Positions 7,827 through 15,959 of a stretch of 35,144 bases of DNA are shown here, one piece after another. The notes below the pieces were generated by a model. That model had not been told where the DNA came from. It did no database searches and was given only the letters and a program-made list of their open reading frames with translations. Numbering within the stretch: the stretch's first letter is position 1; the number at the start of each line of letters is the position of its first letter. Source of the DNA: Syntrophomonadaceae bacterium (GTDB taxonomy: Bacteria; Bacillota; Syntrophomonadia; Syntrophomonadales; Syntrophomonadaceae); NCBI GenBank assembly GCA_028706315.1, contig JAQWBP010000022.1, positions 1 through 35,144 on the forward strand, written 5' to 3'. The position numbers were made by a program, and so were the translations under genes.

Positions 7827-9023
7827 ATGACTGAAAAAGATGTTATTAGTCGGGGACAGCAGTATATTATGAATACTTACGGACGTTTTCCCCTGGTTCC
7901 TGTTAAAGGTAAAGGGTCATATATTTGGGACATTAATGGTAAACAGTACCTGGATTTTGTAGGCGGAATTGCCGTATGTATCTTAGGCCATAGTAATAAT
8001 GAACTTAACCAGGTGCTTAAGGAACAGGCCCAGACTCTCTGGCATGTTTCCAACTTGTACTGGATAGAGCCCCAGGTAGCAGCTGCAGAGAAATTAGCCA
8101 CTGCCACCGGTATGGATAAAGTGTTCTTCTGTAACAGTGGAGCTGAGGCTAACGAAGCAGCTATAAAACTGGCACGGAAATATTTTTACCGTCAGAATGA
8201 AAATAAATACGAAATAATTACTTTTAAAAAGTCTTTTCATGGTCGCACTATGGCAGCAGTGACTGCTACCGGCCAGGATAAATATCATGAAGGTTTTGCT
8301 CCGTTGCCGGGAGGTTTTAGTTATGCAGAATTTAATAACCTGGATTCAGTAAAAGAGGTTATTAATGAAAATACTTGTGCTATTATGGTAGAGCCGATAC
8401 AGGGCGAAGGTGGTATACAGCCTGCTGACCCGGTTTTCTTAAATGGGTTAAGAAAGCTATGTGACCAGGAAGGGATATTCCTAATCTTTGATGAAGTACA
8501 ATGCGGCATGGGCAGAACTGGCCAGCTTTTTGCCTGGCAGGATTATGTAGTGAAGCCGGATATTTTTACCACCGCCAAAGGCCTGGGGGGAGGAATTCCC
8601 ATCGGAGCTATGATAGCTACCGAGAAGGCTGCCAGCGGTTTTGCTCCCGGAGATCATGCGTCAACTTTTGGTGGCAACCCGCTAGCTACTGCAGTAGCTA
8701 GCAAGGTACTAGATATTGTTAGTGATAATACTTTTCTGGATAATGTAAAAGCGATGGGAGAATATCTCTATCAAGCTCTGAAAAAAATCGGTGATAGACG
8801 TATAGTAGATGTGCGCGGTAAAGGCTTAATGTTGGGCATGGAGTTTAACACACCAGTTAAAGAACTAATTGAAATTTGTATCCAAAAAGGACTTCTGCTA
8901 GTTGGTGCCGGGACTAATGTAGTACGTTTTGTTCCTCCGTTGACTATCAATGAGACCGAGGTAAACCAGGCAGTAAATATCCTTAAAGAGGCCCTTAGGG
9001 AATGGAAGAACGGACTATCCTAA
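7827..9023 (+). CDS. argD: Acetylornithine aminotransferase
   Basis: This PLP-dependent class III aminotransferase converts N-acetylglutamate semialdehyde to N-acetylornithine. Motifs include FCNSGAEANEAAIKLAR, SFHGRTMAAVTATGQ, LIFDEVQCGMGRTG, and the PLP lysine in TTAKGLGGG (about residue 251). I chose ATG 7827 because GAAGGGAGA lies 8 nt upstream; earlier in-frame ATGs at 7785/7788 would overlap argB and add 14 unrelated residues. The resulting 398 aa matches the family. It lies 31 bp after argB. Confidence 0.96.
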   Translation: MTEKDVISRGQQYIMNTYGRFPLVPVKGKGSYIWDINGKQYLDFVGGIAVCILGHSNNELNQVLKEQAQTLWHVSNLYWIEPQVAAAEKLATATGMDKVFFCNSGAEANEAAIKLARKYFYRQNENKYEIITFKKSFHGRTMAAVTATGQDKYHEGFAPLPGGFSYAEFNNLDSVKEVINENTCAIMVEPIQGEGGIQPADPVFLNGLRKLCDQEGIFLIFDEVQCGMGRTGQLFAWQDYVVKPDIFTTAKGLGGGIPIGAMIATEKAASGFAPGDHASTFGGNPLATAVASKVLDIVSDNTFLDNVKAMGEYLYQALKKIGDRRIVDVRGKGLMLGMEFNTPVKELIEICIQKGLLLVGAGTNVVRFVPPLTINETEVNQAVNILKEALREWKNGLS

Positions 9024-9084
9024 ACATGCTTTACCGTCCCTGGTCCCTTTATTTAACTAAAATAAAACCTGAAAAGGAGTGGGA

Positions 9085-10029
9085 ATGATGTTTGCTATAA
9101 ATGATAGTTTACGCGGCCGGGATTTTATAAGTATTCATGATTTCAGCCGGGAAGAAATAGCTTATATGTTGGAAGTAGGTGCTGAGTTAAAGCGTATGCA
9201 GAAAAAAGGCATTCCCCATCAGTGCCTGGCCGGCAAAACCCTAGGAATGATATTTCAGAAATCTTCTACCCGTACCCGAGTCGCCTTTGAAGTGGGCATG
9301 TATCAACTGGGAGGACATGCGTTGTTTTTAAGTCCGCGTGATATCCAAATAGGGCGCGGTGAGAGTGTACCAGATACTGCTCGGGTATTATCACGGATGC
9401 TGGATGGAATCATGATTAGGACTTTTGCCCATGAAGAAGTCTTAGAATTGGCTAAATGGGCTGATATTCCTGTTATCAACGGGTTAACTGATCTTTTACA
9501 TCCTACTCAGGTAATTGGCGATTTAATGACTATAAAAGAGCATAAAGGTGAGTTAAAAGGTTTAAAATGTGCTTATATAGGTGATGGAAATAATATGGCT
9601 CATTCCCTGCTTTTTGGGGGAGCTAAAGTAGGTATGGATGTTGTTATTGCGGCACCGCAAGGGTATGAACCAGATGAGAAGGTAATGCAGCTAGCTTTAG
9701 AAGATGCTAAAGAGACTGGTGCCAACTTATGGGTGGTAAAAGATCCACTTGCAGCTGCAAAAGATGCTGATATAATTTATACTGATGTCTGGGCTAGTAT
9801 GGGCCAAGAAGAAGAAGCTGCCGAAAAAGAGCAGCAGTTCTTACAGTACCAGGTTAACAGCCAGCTGATGAGCGTGGCTAAAAAAGATGCCATAGTTTTA
9901 CACTGCCTGCCGGCCAAGCGGGGTAAAGAAATTACCGATGAAGTTATGGACGGCCCGCAGTCAAAAGTTTTTGATGAAGCAGAAAACCGTTTGCATGCCC
10001 ACAAAGCAATAATGGCAGTAACAATGTAA
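9085..10029 (+). CDS. argF: Ornithine carbamoyltransferase
   Basis: This enzyme joins carbamoyl phosphate and ornithine to give citrulline. The carbamoyl phosphate site SSTRTR, the HPTQ motif (LLHPTQVIGDLMT), the ornithine-binding region, and HCLPAKRG near the C-terminus are all present. Length (about 314 aa) fits. AAAAGGAG (ending 9079) could serve ATG 9085 or ATG 9088, and the GTG at 9079 is unlikely. It lies 61 bp after argD. Carbamoyl phosphate synthetase genes are not in the window. Confidence 0.96.
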   Translation: MMFAINDSLRGRDFISIHDFSREEIAYMLEVGAELKRMQKKGIPHQCLAGKTLGMIFQKSSTRTRVAFEVGMYQLGGHALFLSPRDIQIGRGESVPDTARVLSRMLDGIMIRTFAHEEVLELAKWADIPVINGLTDLLHPTQVIGDLMTIKEHKGELKGLKCAYIGDGNNMAHSLLFGGAKVGMDVVIAAPQGYEPDEKVMQLALEDAKETGANLWVVKDPLAAAKDADIIYTDVWASMGQEEEAAEKEQQFLQYQVNSQLMSVAKKDAIVLHCLPAKRGKEITDEVMDGPQSKVFDEAENRLHAHKAIMAVTM

Positions 10030-10033
10030 TACA

Positions 10034-10078
10034 CGGGGTCAATCATTAACTTGGCTATAAGGTTAATAATCCGCCCCG
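10034..10078 (+). promoter_or_regulatory. Hairpin in the argF-argG gap
   Basis: CGGGG (10034-10038) and CCCCG (10074-10078) enclose ATTAAC (10045-10050) and GTTAAT (10062-10067). The result is a two-part stem just before the argG ribosome binding site. There is no T-tract. It could influence argG translation or mRNA processing. Confidence 0.35.
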
Positions 10079-10096
10079 ATAAAGGAGAGAAAAATC

Positions 10097-11299
10097 ATGG
10101 AAAAAGTAGTACTAGCATATTCTGGAGGATTGGATACATCAATAATTATTCCCTGGCTGAAAGAAAACTATGGGTATGAGGTTATTGCCTACTGTGCCGA
10201 TGTAGGACAAGGAGAGGAATTAGACCCCGTCAAAGAAAAAGCGCTCAAATCCGGGGCATCAAAAATATATATTGATGACCTTACTGAGGAGTTTGTAACT
10301 GATTATGTTTTCCCCGGCGTAAAAGCGGGAGCTATTTATGAGAAAAAATATCTCCTGGGAACTTCTTTTGCCCGCCCGCTGATTGCTAAAAGGCTGGTAG
10401 AAGTAGCGGAAAAAGAAGGCGCTATTGCTATCTGCCATGGTGCTACTGGTAAAGGTAATGACCAGGTACGCTTTGAGCTGGGTATTAAGGCTATTAATCC
10501 TGATATAAAGATTATTGCGCCCTGGCGCGAATGGGATATAAAATCACGTGAAGATGCGATTGACTATGCTAAAGCACATGGCATAGAAGTACCAGTAAGC
10601 AAAGAAAAAATCTACAGCCGTGATAGGAATATCTGGCATATTTCTCATGAAGGCGGAGACCTGGAAGACCCGGCTAATGAACCCCAGGATAATCTGTATG
10701 TTCTGACAGTACCCCCGGAGAAGGCTCCAGACAAACCGACTTATGTAGAAATAAGTTTTGAAAAGGGAATACCCGTAGCTTTAGATGGCAAGAAATTGGG
10801 ACCAGTAGAGCTATTAACTGAGCTAAACCGCCTGGGTGGCGAAAATGGTGTTGGCATTACCAGTATGGTAGAAAACCGTCTGGTAGGCATGAAGTCCCGT
10901 GGTGTTTATGAAACTCCTGGTGGTACTATACTTTACCGCGCCCATGAAGAACTGGAAAGGCTGACTCTGGACCGGCGCACCCTGGAGTTCAAAGAAGTGT
11001 TAGCACTTAAATATGCGGACCTTGTTTATGATGGTAACTGGTTCTGCAAATTAAGAGACGCTATGGATGCTTTTGTAGATGAAACTCAAAAAACTGTAAC
11101 TGGTACCGTTAAAGTAAAACTTTACAAAGGCAGCTGTGAAGCAGTAGCTTCAAGTTCTCCTTATTCACTCTACAGTGAAGAACTAGCTACTTTTAGCCAG
11201 GATGAGATTTATAGCCACAAAGATTCTGAAGGCTTTATTAATCTTTTCGGCTTACCGCTTAAAGTCCAGGCCCTGTTAAACCGGAAAATAAAAGAATAA
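10097..11299 (+). CDS. argG: Argininosuccinate synthase
   Basis: This ATP-dependent enzyme joins citrulline and aspartate to give argininosuccinate. The PP-loop AYSGGLDTS lies at residues 8-16. [14 protein letters not shown] and the STDRN-like [15 protein letters not shown] region are typical of bacterial type I ArgG. Length (400 aa) is standard. AAAGGAGA precedes ATG 10097. It is the last arg gene of this operon; argH, which completes the pathway, is 7.8 kb away. No clear terminator follows argG. Confidence 0.97.
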   Translation: MEKVVLAYSGGLDTSIIIPWLKENYGYEVIAYCADVGQGEELDPVKEKALKSGASKIYIDDLTEEFVTDYVFPGVKAGAIYEKKYLLGTSFARPLIAKRLVEVAEKEGAIAICHGATGKGNDQVRFELGIKAINPDIKIIAPWREWDIKSREDAIDYAKAHGIEVPVSKEKIYSRDRNIWHISHEGGDLEDPANEPQDNLYVLTVPPEKAPDKPTYVEISFEKGIPVALDGKKLGPVELLTELNRLGGENGVGITSMVENRLVGMKSRGVYETPGGTILYRAHEELERLTLDRRTLEFKEVLALKYADLVYDGNWFCKLRDAMDAFVDETQKTVTGTVKVKLYKGSCEAVASSSPYSLYSEELATFSQDEIYSHKDSEGFINLFGLPLKVQALLNRKIKE

Positions 11300-11377
11300 C
11301 CCTTGGCTATAATTGGGATAACGGAAATATGCCGCAACAGATGCCGATAAAATTAGAAATAAGGCATTAATTAAATA

Positions 11378-11405
11378 TTGACATATCACGAGGGTATATT
11401 ATACT
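11378..11405 (+). promoter_or_regulatory. Promoter of the DUF2294-ADH operon
   Basis: A consensus -35 TTGACA (11378-11383) and -10 TATACT (11400-11405) are 16 bp apart. The promoter lies about 40 nt before leader RNA copy 1. Confidence 0.75.
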
Positions 11406-11419
11406 CTTATTAAGAGTAT
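11401..11419. promoter_or_regulatory. Perfect palindrome over the -10/start site, probable operator
   Basis: ATACTCTTA-T-TAAGAGTAT is a perfect 9-bp inverted repeat overlapping the -10 element and the likely transcription start. Its position suggests a repressor site. The protein is unknown, and no regulator gene lies beside it. Confidence 0.55.
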
Positions 11420-11445
11420 TAATAAAATTTGTATTGTTATATGCT

Positions 11446-11545
11446 GGTGGATTGCGGAGAAACCATACGGTGGCTCCTTAAGAGACCAATATTCATATCA
11501 GAATACCTACTATAGGGGTTCAGTGGATATTGGTTTTTGTTTTAT
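11446..11545 (+). promoter_or_regulatory. Structured leader RNA, copy 1 (riboswitch-like, class not recognised)
   Basis: The conserved order is GGTGGATTG, then the hairpin GGAG-AA-ACC-loop-GGT-GG-CTCC (11456-11477), then AGACCAATAT (from 11483). The hairpin has a possible tandem A-G internal pair. The ACCAATAT strand is also the 5' arm of a terminator-like hairpin, so two mutually exclusive folds are likely. Alternatives include GGT with ACC or ATTG with CAAT. A second copy at 12054 shares nearly all these positions. I do not recognise it as a known riboswitch family. Confidence 0.6.
11485..11545 (+). terminator. Leader terminator/attenuator, copy 1
   Basis: ACCAATAT (11485-11492) pairs with ATATTGGT (11527-11534), followed by TTTTGTTTTAT. 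An inner stem (GAA..CC with GG..TTC) lies in the loop. It is placed 60 nt before the DUF2294 start, as expected of an attenuator. Confidence 0.65.
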
Positions 11546-11607
11546 AGATAAAGTGAAACATTTCACTAAGTACTCTTCTTGTCTTAAAAAGAGGAGGGAA
11601 TGAGTTT

Positions 11608-12030
11608 GTGAGCAAGAGTGAAGAAAGCTTAACAGTCAACAATAATGTAACTGCATTTAAAAAAATTAAATTAAATGATCAGCAAAGACGACAGATGCAG
11701 CACGAATTTAAAATTTACATGGAAAAGTATTTTAAGCGTACCTTGGGTAAAGGTGTGGATCATACCAAAATAATCATATGGGAAGATATGTTAGTTGTCA
11801 GGGGAGAAGGTTTTTTAACTGAGCCGGAGAAATTCATAGTTGCTACTGATTCTGGTAAGGATGTGGTAAATGCAGCTCGTATGCAAGTGGCCAGACAGCA
11901 TTCCATTGATAATCTGACTTACTTTGAGGAAAGGCTGGGAGCTAAGGCAATTCATCAGGTTTATGTTATAGAGGCGGATAAAGATTTTTGGATGCATGTA
12001 GTAATTTTTGACCGGGTTATAACCGAATAA
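11608..12030 (+). CDS. DUF2294 domain protein
   Basis: This is a 140-aa soluble protein of the DUF2294 type, of unknown function. I recognise the pattern QFKIYMEKYFKRTLGKG...TKIIIWEDMLVVRGEGFLT followed by a conserved ARRQ-like segment (ARMQVARQHS). No signal peptide or membrane segment is visible. The start is GTG 11608 behind GAGGAGGG; nearby ATG 11600 runs into a stop after three codons. It is the first gene behind the promoter and leader RNA copy 1, and a second leader copy follows its stop by 23 nt. Shared control with the downstream dehydrogenase suggests a common signal. Confidence 0.75.
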   Translation: MSKSEESLTVNNNVTAFKKIKLNDQQRRQMQHEFKIYMEKYFKRTLGKGVDHTKIIIWEDMLVVRGEGFLTEPEKFIVATDSGKDVVNAARMQVARQHSIDNLTYFEERLGAKAIHQVYVIEADKDFWMHVVIFDRVITE

Positions 12031-12053
12031 ATATTAAAAAAACTTAATATAAA

Positions 12054-12153
12054 GGTGGATTGAGGAGAAACCCCTAAGGGTGGCTCCGAAGCAGACCAAT
12101 ATTTTTATGAAGAAACTCAAGGGTGAAGCATAAAGATATCGGTCATTTTTTTT
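12054..12153 (+). promoter_or_regulatory. Structured leader RNA, copy 2 (riboswitch-like, class not recognised)
   Basis: This has the same architecture as the copy at 11446: GGTGGATTG, then GGAG-AA-ACCC-loop-GGGT-GG-CTCC (12064-12087), then AGACCAATAT. Compared with copy 1 the upper stem is one pair longer, a change that keeps pairing. It sits between the DUF2294 and dehydrogenase genes without an obvious promoter of its own, so it probably controls read-through into the second gene. Confidence 0.6.
12094..12153 (+). terminator. Leader terminator/attenuator, copy 2
   Basis: GACCAATAT (12094-12102) pairs with ATATCGGTC (12136-12144) with one mismatch, followed by eight T within ATTTTTTTTG. 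It overlaps the conserved 3' strand of the leader RNA in the same way as in copy 1. Confidence 0.65.
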
Positions 12154-12249
12154 GTCAGGGGAGGTGTGTAATAAAAAGATATACCTGGATATGAATTTTT
12201 ATGTAACAAGTAAGTATTTGGAGAGATAAGAAGGAGAGGGGAACTTTAA

Positions 12250-13305
12250 ATGAGTGATACTATGAAAGCGCTGGTTTATAATGGTCCTGAGAAAATTGCT
12301 TTACAAGACGTGCCAGTACCAAAAATAATTGAGCCGGATGATGCTATCGTCAGAGTTACTACCTCCACAATTTGCGGCACTGACATACACATATGGCATG
12401 GAGGGATGCCAGAAACAGAAGCACCACGGATTCTGGGTCATGAATTTGTAGGGGAAGTAGTAGAAATAGGTCCGGCAGTAAGAAATGTTAAAGTAGGAGA
12501 TAAAGTAGCTGTTTCTTGCGTTACCCAGTGTGGAGAGTGTTTCTACTGCCGCCGGGGCATCTATTCCCACTGTACTACTGGAAGCTGGATTTTTGGCTAT
12601 ATGATTGATGGATGCCAGGCAGAATTTGTCCGGGTTCCTCATGCTAATCTGGGTATGTTCCATATTCCGGAAGGATTAACAGAAGAAGATGTCTTATTTG
12701 TTGGTGATATTCTTTCTACCGGATACCTGGGCGCAGAAAATGCCAAGATCGAACCTGGTGAAACTGTAGTTGTAACTGGTTGTGGGCCAGTTGGCATGTG
12801 TGCTATGACAAGTGCCAGACTATGGGGACCATCCCAGGTTATTGCCGTTGATTTAAACCAGGAAAGACTCGACTTTGCCGTGGAAAAAGGAATTGCTGAT
12901 ATAGGGCTTAATCCGCTTAATGTAAATGTTCCGGAAAGAGTTAGAGAATTAACTGAAGGCCGTGGTGCAGACAGAACTATAGAAGCTTGTGGAGCTAAAG
13001 GAACTTATGAACTGGCGCTTGATGCAGTAAGGCCGGGCGGCAATGTATCATTAATCGGTGTTTTTGAGGACCCGCAAATATTGGCACTAAACGAATTATG
13101 GATTAAAAATATTAACTTGAGTATGGGATTAGTTAATGCTAACCGTATCCCGGAATTAATAAAACTTATCCAAACAGGAAAAATTAATACTAATCATCTA
13201 ATAACTCATCGTGCCCCTTTGAATGATTTATTAACCGGCTACGATGTGTTTGGCAATAAGAAAGATAATTGTATCAAATGGGTAGTTACCCCTTATGAAA
13301 AGTAA
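12250..13305 (+). CDS. Zinc-dependent alcohol dehydrogenase (MDR family)
   Basis: This is a 351-aa medium-chain dehydrogenase. Catalytic zinc ligands are C42 (ICGTDIH) and H64-E65 (GHE). The structural zinc lobe is complete (C94, C97, C100, C108). The Rossmann motif GCGPVGMCA is followed by AVDLNQERL; the Asp at the end of the second strand suggests NAD rather than NADP. It resembles the threonine/secondary-alcohol dehydrogenase branch, but the substrate cannot be named. AAGGAGAGGGG precedes ATG 12250. It is the second gene behind the duplicated leader RNAs, which points to regulation by a small molecule, perhaps its substrate or a cofactor. Confidence 0.88.
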   Translation: MSDTMKALVYNGPEKIALQDVPVPKIIEPDDAIVRVTTSTICGTDIHIWHGGMPETEAPRILGHEFVGEVVEIGPAVRNVKVGDKVAVSCVTQCGECFYCRRGIYSHCTTGSWIFGYMIDGCQAEFVRVPHANLGMFHIPEGLTEEDVLFVGDILSTGYLGAENAKIEPGETVVVTGCGPVGMCAMTSARLWGPSQVIAVDLNQERLDFAVEKGIADIGLNPLNVNVPERVRELTEGRGADRTIEACGAKGTYELALDAVRPGGNVSLIGVFEDPQILALNELWIKNINLSMGLVNANRIPELIKLIQTGKINTNHLITHRAPLNDLLTGYDVFGNKKDNCIKWVVTPYEK

Positions 13306-13343
13306 AAGTAATACCTAACCTAACATCTCCATCTCATTGTAAA

Positions 13344-13407
13344 GCCAGATGGTGGTGAGCAGCAAATAGCTTATTTAGTGGACTAATCTAGCTCACCACA
13401 ATTTGGC
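13344..13407 (+). other. Long intergenic hairpin after the dehydrogenase
   Basis: GCCAGATGGTGGTGAGC (13344-13360) pairs with GCTCACCACAATTTGGC (13391-13407) over most of 17 nt, with a 30-nt loop. There is no T-tract. It lies in a 475-bp gap with no gene. Confidence 0.5.
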
Positions 13408-13489
13408 CGTTTAGTTTGGCGGCAGGTAAAAATTAATTTAGCTGGAGTTATGGTGAATAGCCATATTTACTACAGGATTCATGCTCAAA

Positions 13490-13536
13490 GACAGGAGGCC
13501 TTCTTCTTATACGGGAGAAGGTCTCTCGTCTTTTCT
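13490..13536 (+). terminator. Terminator upstream of nrdD
   Basis: GACAGGAGGCCTTCT (from 13490) pairs imperfectly with GAGAAGGTCTCTCGTC (13515-13530), followed by TTTTCT. It probably ends the dehydrogenase transcript. Confidence 0.65.
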
Positions 13537-13676
13537 GAGGGGCTTAATCCTTACAATTCTCATTCCTGTATATAAAAAATTATTTAAAATATTTTCTTAT
13601 TTGGCAAAAAAGATGCTAAGCGAGTAATATTTATTATATTCTATGCTAAGTGCAATTTTTGTCACTGACAACTTGT

Positions 13677-13705
13677 TTGCTGTAAGTGAAACAAAACTAT
13701 ATAAT
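13677..13705 (+). promoter_or_regulatory. Probable nrdD promoter
   Basis: TTGCTG (13677-13682) and TATAAT (13700-13705) are 17 bp apart and about 75 bp before nrdD. Two NrdR-type boxes follow at once. Confidence 0.55.
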
Positions 13706-13709
13706 AATC

Positions 13710-13725
13710 ATACTGAATATAGTAT
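13710..13725. promoter_or_regulatory. NrdR box 1
   Basis: ATACTGAATATAGTAT is a 16-bp palindromic match to the NrdR box type ACACTATATATAGTGT. It starts exactly 31 bp (three helical turns) before box 2, the usual spacing for paired NrdR sites. Confidence 0.65.
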
Positions 13726-13740
13726 TATGACAATTATATA

Positions 13741-13756
13741 CCACTACATATTGTGG
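13741..13756. promoter_or_regulatory. NrdR box 2
   Basis: CCACTACATATTGTGG closely matches the NrdR consensus. It is paired with the box at 13710, just upstream of the nrdD ribosome binding site. Confidence 0.75.
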
Positions 13757-13780
13757 TTACTTGAGGAGGATATATTTTAG

Positions 13781-15898
13781 ATGGTTACTAAGATACAAAA
13801 AAGAGATGGCAGAACTGTTCCCTTTGAAAGGGAAAAAATTGTTAAAGCAATTTATAAAGCAGCGAGAGCAGTAGGGGGAAGAGATTACGCTACGGCGGAA
13901 AAGCTGGCTGATAAAGTTGTGGAATTGCTCGAATACCAGTACCTGGATGATTATGAGGTAGCTAATGTTGAAGAGATTCAGGATCTGGTGGAAAAAGTAT
14001 TAGTAAAAAACGACCACTACAAAACTGCTAAAGCCTATATATTATATAGAAAACAGCACGAAAATATCCGGTCAGGGCGCCAGCTGATTGAAAATAACGA
14101 GATTATAACTAACTATCTGGATAAAAGCGACTGGCGGGTTAAAGAGAATTCTAACATGAACTACAGCCTGCAGGGCATGAATTTCCATATATCCTCCATT
14201 GTAACTAGTCAATACTGGTTAAATCAAATATATACGCCCCAGATTAAAGCAGCTCAGGAAAGTGGTGACTTCCATATACATGACCTGGGAATTCTGGCTG
14301 TCTATTGTGTAGGCTGGGACTTGCAAGATCTTATCCGGGAAGGCTTTAAAGGCGCCCGGGGCAAAGTAGTCAGCAAGCCGGCCCGCCACTTTAGAACTAT
14401 CCTGGGCCAGATCGTAAACTTTTTCTATACCCTACAGGGTGAAGCAGCGGGTGCCCAGGCATTTTCTAATTTTGATACCCTCTTAGCCCCTTTTATTTAT
14501 TACGATAAGCTGGACTATAATCAGGTTAAACAGAGTCTGCAGGAATTTATATTTAATGTAAATGTACCTACTAGGGTAGGATTTCAAACCCCATTTACAA
14601 ATATTACCATGGACCTTAAAGTACCTAACCATATGAAAAATGAGTCGGTTATCATAGGTGGAGAAATACTGGATAAAACTTATGGTGAGTTTCAGGCTCA
14701 GATGGACATGTTTAACCAGGCCTTTACCGAAGTTATGATGGAAGGGGATGCAGAAGAAAGAGTCTTTACTTTTCCTATTCCCACCTACAACATAACGAAA
14801 GAATTTGACTGGGAAAATCCCGCTTACGATAGAATATGGGAAATGACAGCTAAATACGGTATCCCTGGTTTTGCTAATTACATTAATTCTGATATGGATC
14901 CGGAAGATGCCCGTAGTATGTGCTGCCGCCTACGTCTGGATAACCGGGAACTGAGAAAACGCGGGGGTGGGCTGTTTGGCTCTAATCCCTTAACTGGTTC
15001 TATTGGGGTTGTAACTATAAATATGCCGCGTATTGGCTACCTGGCTAAGGATAAAGAAGATTACTTTAACCGGCTGGCTGATGTTATGGATCTGGCTAAA
15101 GACAGCCTAGAGATAAAACGTAAAGTACTGGAAAGCCTTACTGAGTCCGGGCTTTATCCTTATTCACAATTCTACTTACGCGGAGTAAGAGAAGCCATGG
15201 GTAGATTTTGGGTTAACCATTTCTCTACTATTGGGTTGATAGGCATGAATGAATCCTGCCTTAATTTCGTGGGGAAAGATATCGGAAGTGATGAAGGGCA
15301 TGCCTTTGCTATGGAAGTACTAGAGTATATGAATAACCGGATTCGCACTTATCAGGAAGAAAGTGGCGACCTTTATAATCTGGAAGCAACTCCGGCAGAA
15401 GGGGTAAGCTATAGCATACCTAAGAAAGATAGAGTTAGATATCCCGGTATAATTTTTGCTAATAATGATGATGTTACCAATAATGGTGCTGAACCATTTT
15501 ACACTAACTCTACCCACCTGCCAGTTGGCTATACGGATGATTTATTTAAGGCCATGCAGTTGCAGGATCCGCTGCAGAGCATTTATACCGGAGGGACTAC
15601 CTTCCATATATTCCTGGGCGAGGCCGTGCCTAATTTTGAATCAGTTAAACGCCTGGTCAAAAAATCTTGTGAAATGTTTAAAATGCCCTATTTTTACGTA
15701 ACTCCAACGTTCAGTATTTGTCCGCAGCACGGGTATTTAACTGGTGAACACCATGCTTGTCCGACCTGTGCAGATAATGGGGTGGACACCCATTGTGAAG
15801 TATATTCTCGCGTAGTAGGGTATCTCAGGCCAGTTGACCAGTGGAATGAAGGTAAACAGCAGGAATTTAAGAACCGCAAAACTTATAGAGTTGGTTAA
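13781..15898 (+). CDS. nrdD: Anaerobic ribonucleoside-triphosphate reductase
   Basis: This class III glycyl-radical enzyme makes deoxyribonucleotides without oxygen. The N-terminal ATP-cone (residues about 3-95, starting VTKIQKRDGRTVPFEREKIVKAI) gives allosteric control. The C-terminus has a zinc site (CPQH and CPTC within about 20 residues) and the radical loop RVVGYLRPVDQWNEGK, with the radical glycine near residue 681. Length (705 aa) is normal. GAGGAGG precedes ATG 13781. Two NrdR boxes upstream indicate repression by NrdR. The activase gene nrdG follows. Confidence 0.97.
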   Translation: MVTKIQKRDGRTVPFEREKIVKAIYKAARAVGGRDYATAEKLADKVVELLEYQYLDDYEVANVEEIQDLVEKVLVKNDHYKTAKAYILYRKQHENIRSGRQLIENNEIITNYLDKSDWRVKENSNMNYSLQGMNFHISSIVTSQYWLNQIYTPQIKAAQESGDFHIHDLGILAVYCVGWDLQDLIREGFKGARGKVVSKPARHFRTILGQIVNFFYTLQGEAAGAQAFSNFDTLLAPFIYYDKLDYNQVKQSLQEFIFNVNVPTRVGFQTPFTNITMDLKVPNHMKNESVIIGGEILDKTYGEFQAQMDMFNQAFTEVMMEGDAEERVFTFPIPTYNITKEFDWENPAYDRIWEMTAKYGIPGFANYINSDMDPEDARSMCCRLRLDNRELRKRGGGLFGSNPLTGSIGVVTINMPRIGYLAKDKEDYFNRLADVMDLAKDSLEIKRKVLESLTESGLYPYSQFYLRGVREAMGRFWVNHFSTIGLIGMNESCLNFVGKDIGSDEGHAFAMEVLEYMNNRIRTYQEESGDLYNLEATPAEGVSYSIPKKDRVRYPGIIFANNDDVTNNGAEPFYTNSTHLPVGYTDDLFKAMQLQDPLQSIYTGGTTFHIFLGEAVPNFESVKRLVKKSCEMFKMPYFYVTPTFSICPQHGYLTGEHHACPTCADNGVDTHCEVYSRVVGYLRPVDQWNEGKQQEFKNRKTYRVG

Positions 15899-15907
15899 TA
15901 AAATTAA

Positions 15908-15938
15908 CTGGACAAAGGTGCCGAGCACTTTTGTCCAG
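15908..15938 (+). repeat. Hairpin between nrdD and nrdG
   Basis: CTGGACAAAGGTGC-cga-GCACTTTTGTCCAG is a 14-bp stem with one G-T pair and a 3-nt loop. No T-tract follows. Its core (AAAGGTGC/GCACTTT) matches the hairpins at 221, 1238 and 6811, but its outer arms differ and still pair. It may stabilise nrdD mRNA or lower nrdG expression. Confidence 0.65.
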
Positions 15939-15959
15939 CTATTATAGAGGAGACATTAG

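Noticed and set aside
11446-12153. T-box or known riboswitch at the duplicated leaders
   Set aside because: AGGGTGGCTCC recalls the T-box word, but there is no specifier stem, and here the segment pairs with an upstream GGAG. TPP, SAM-I, FMN, glycine, ZTP, fluoride, Moco and c-di-GMP consensus features were not seen.
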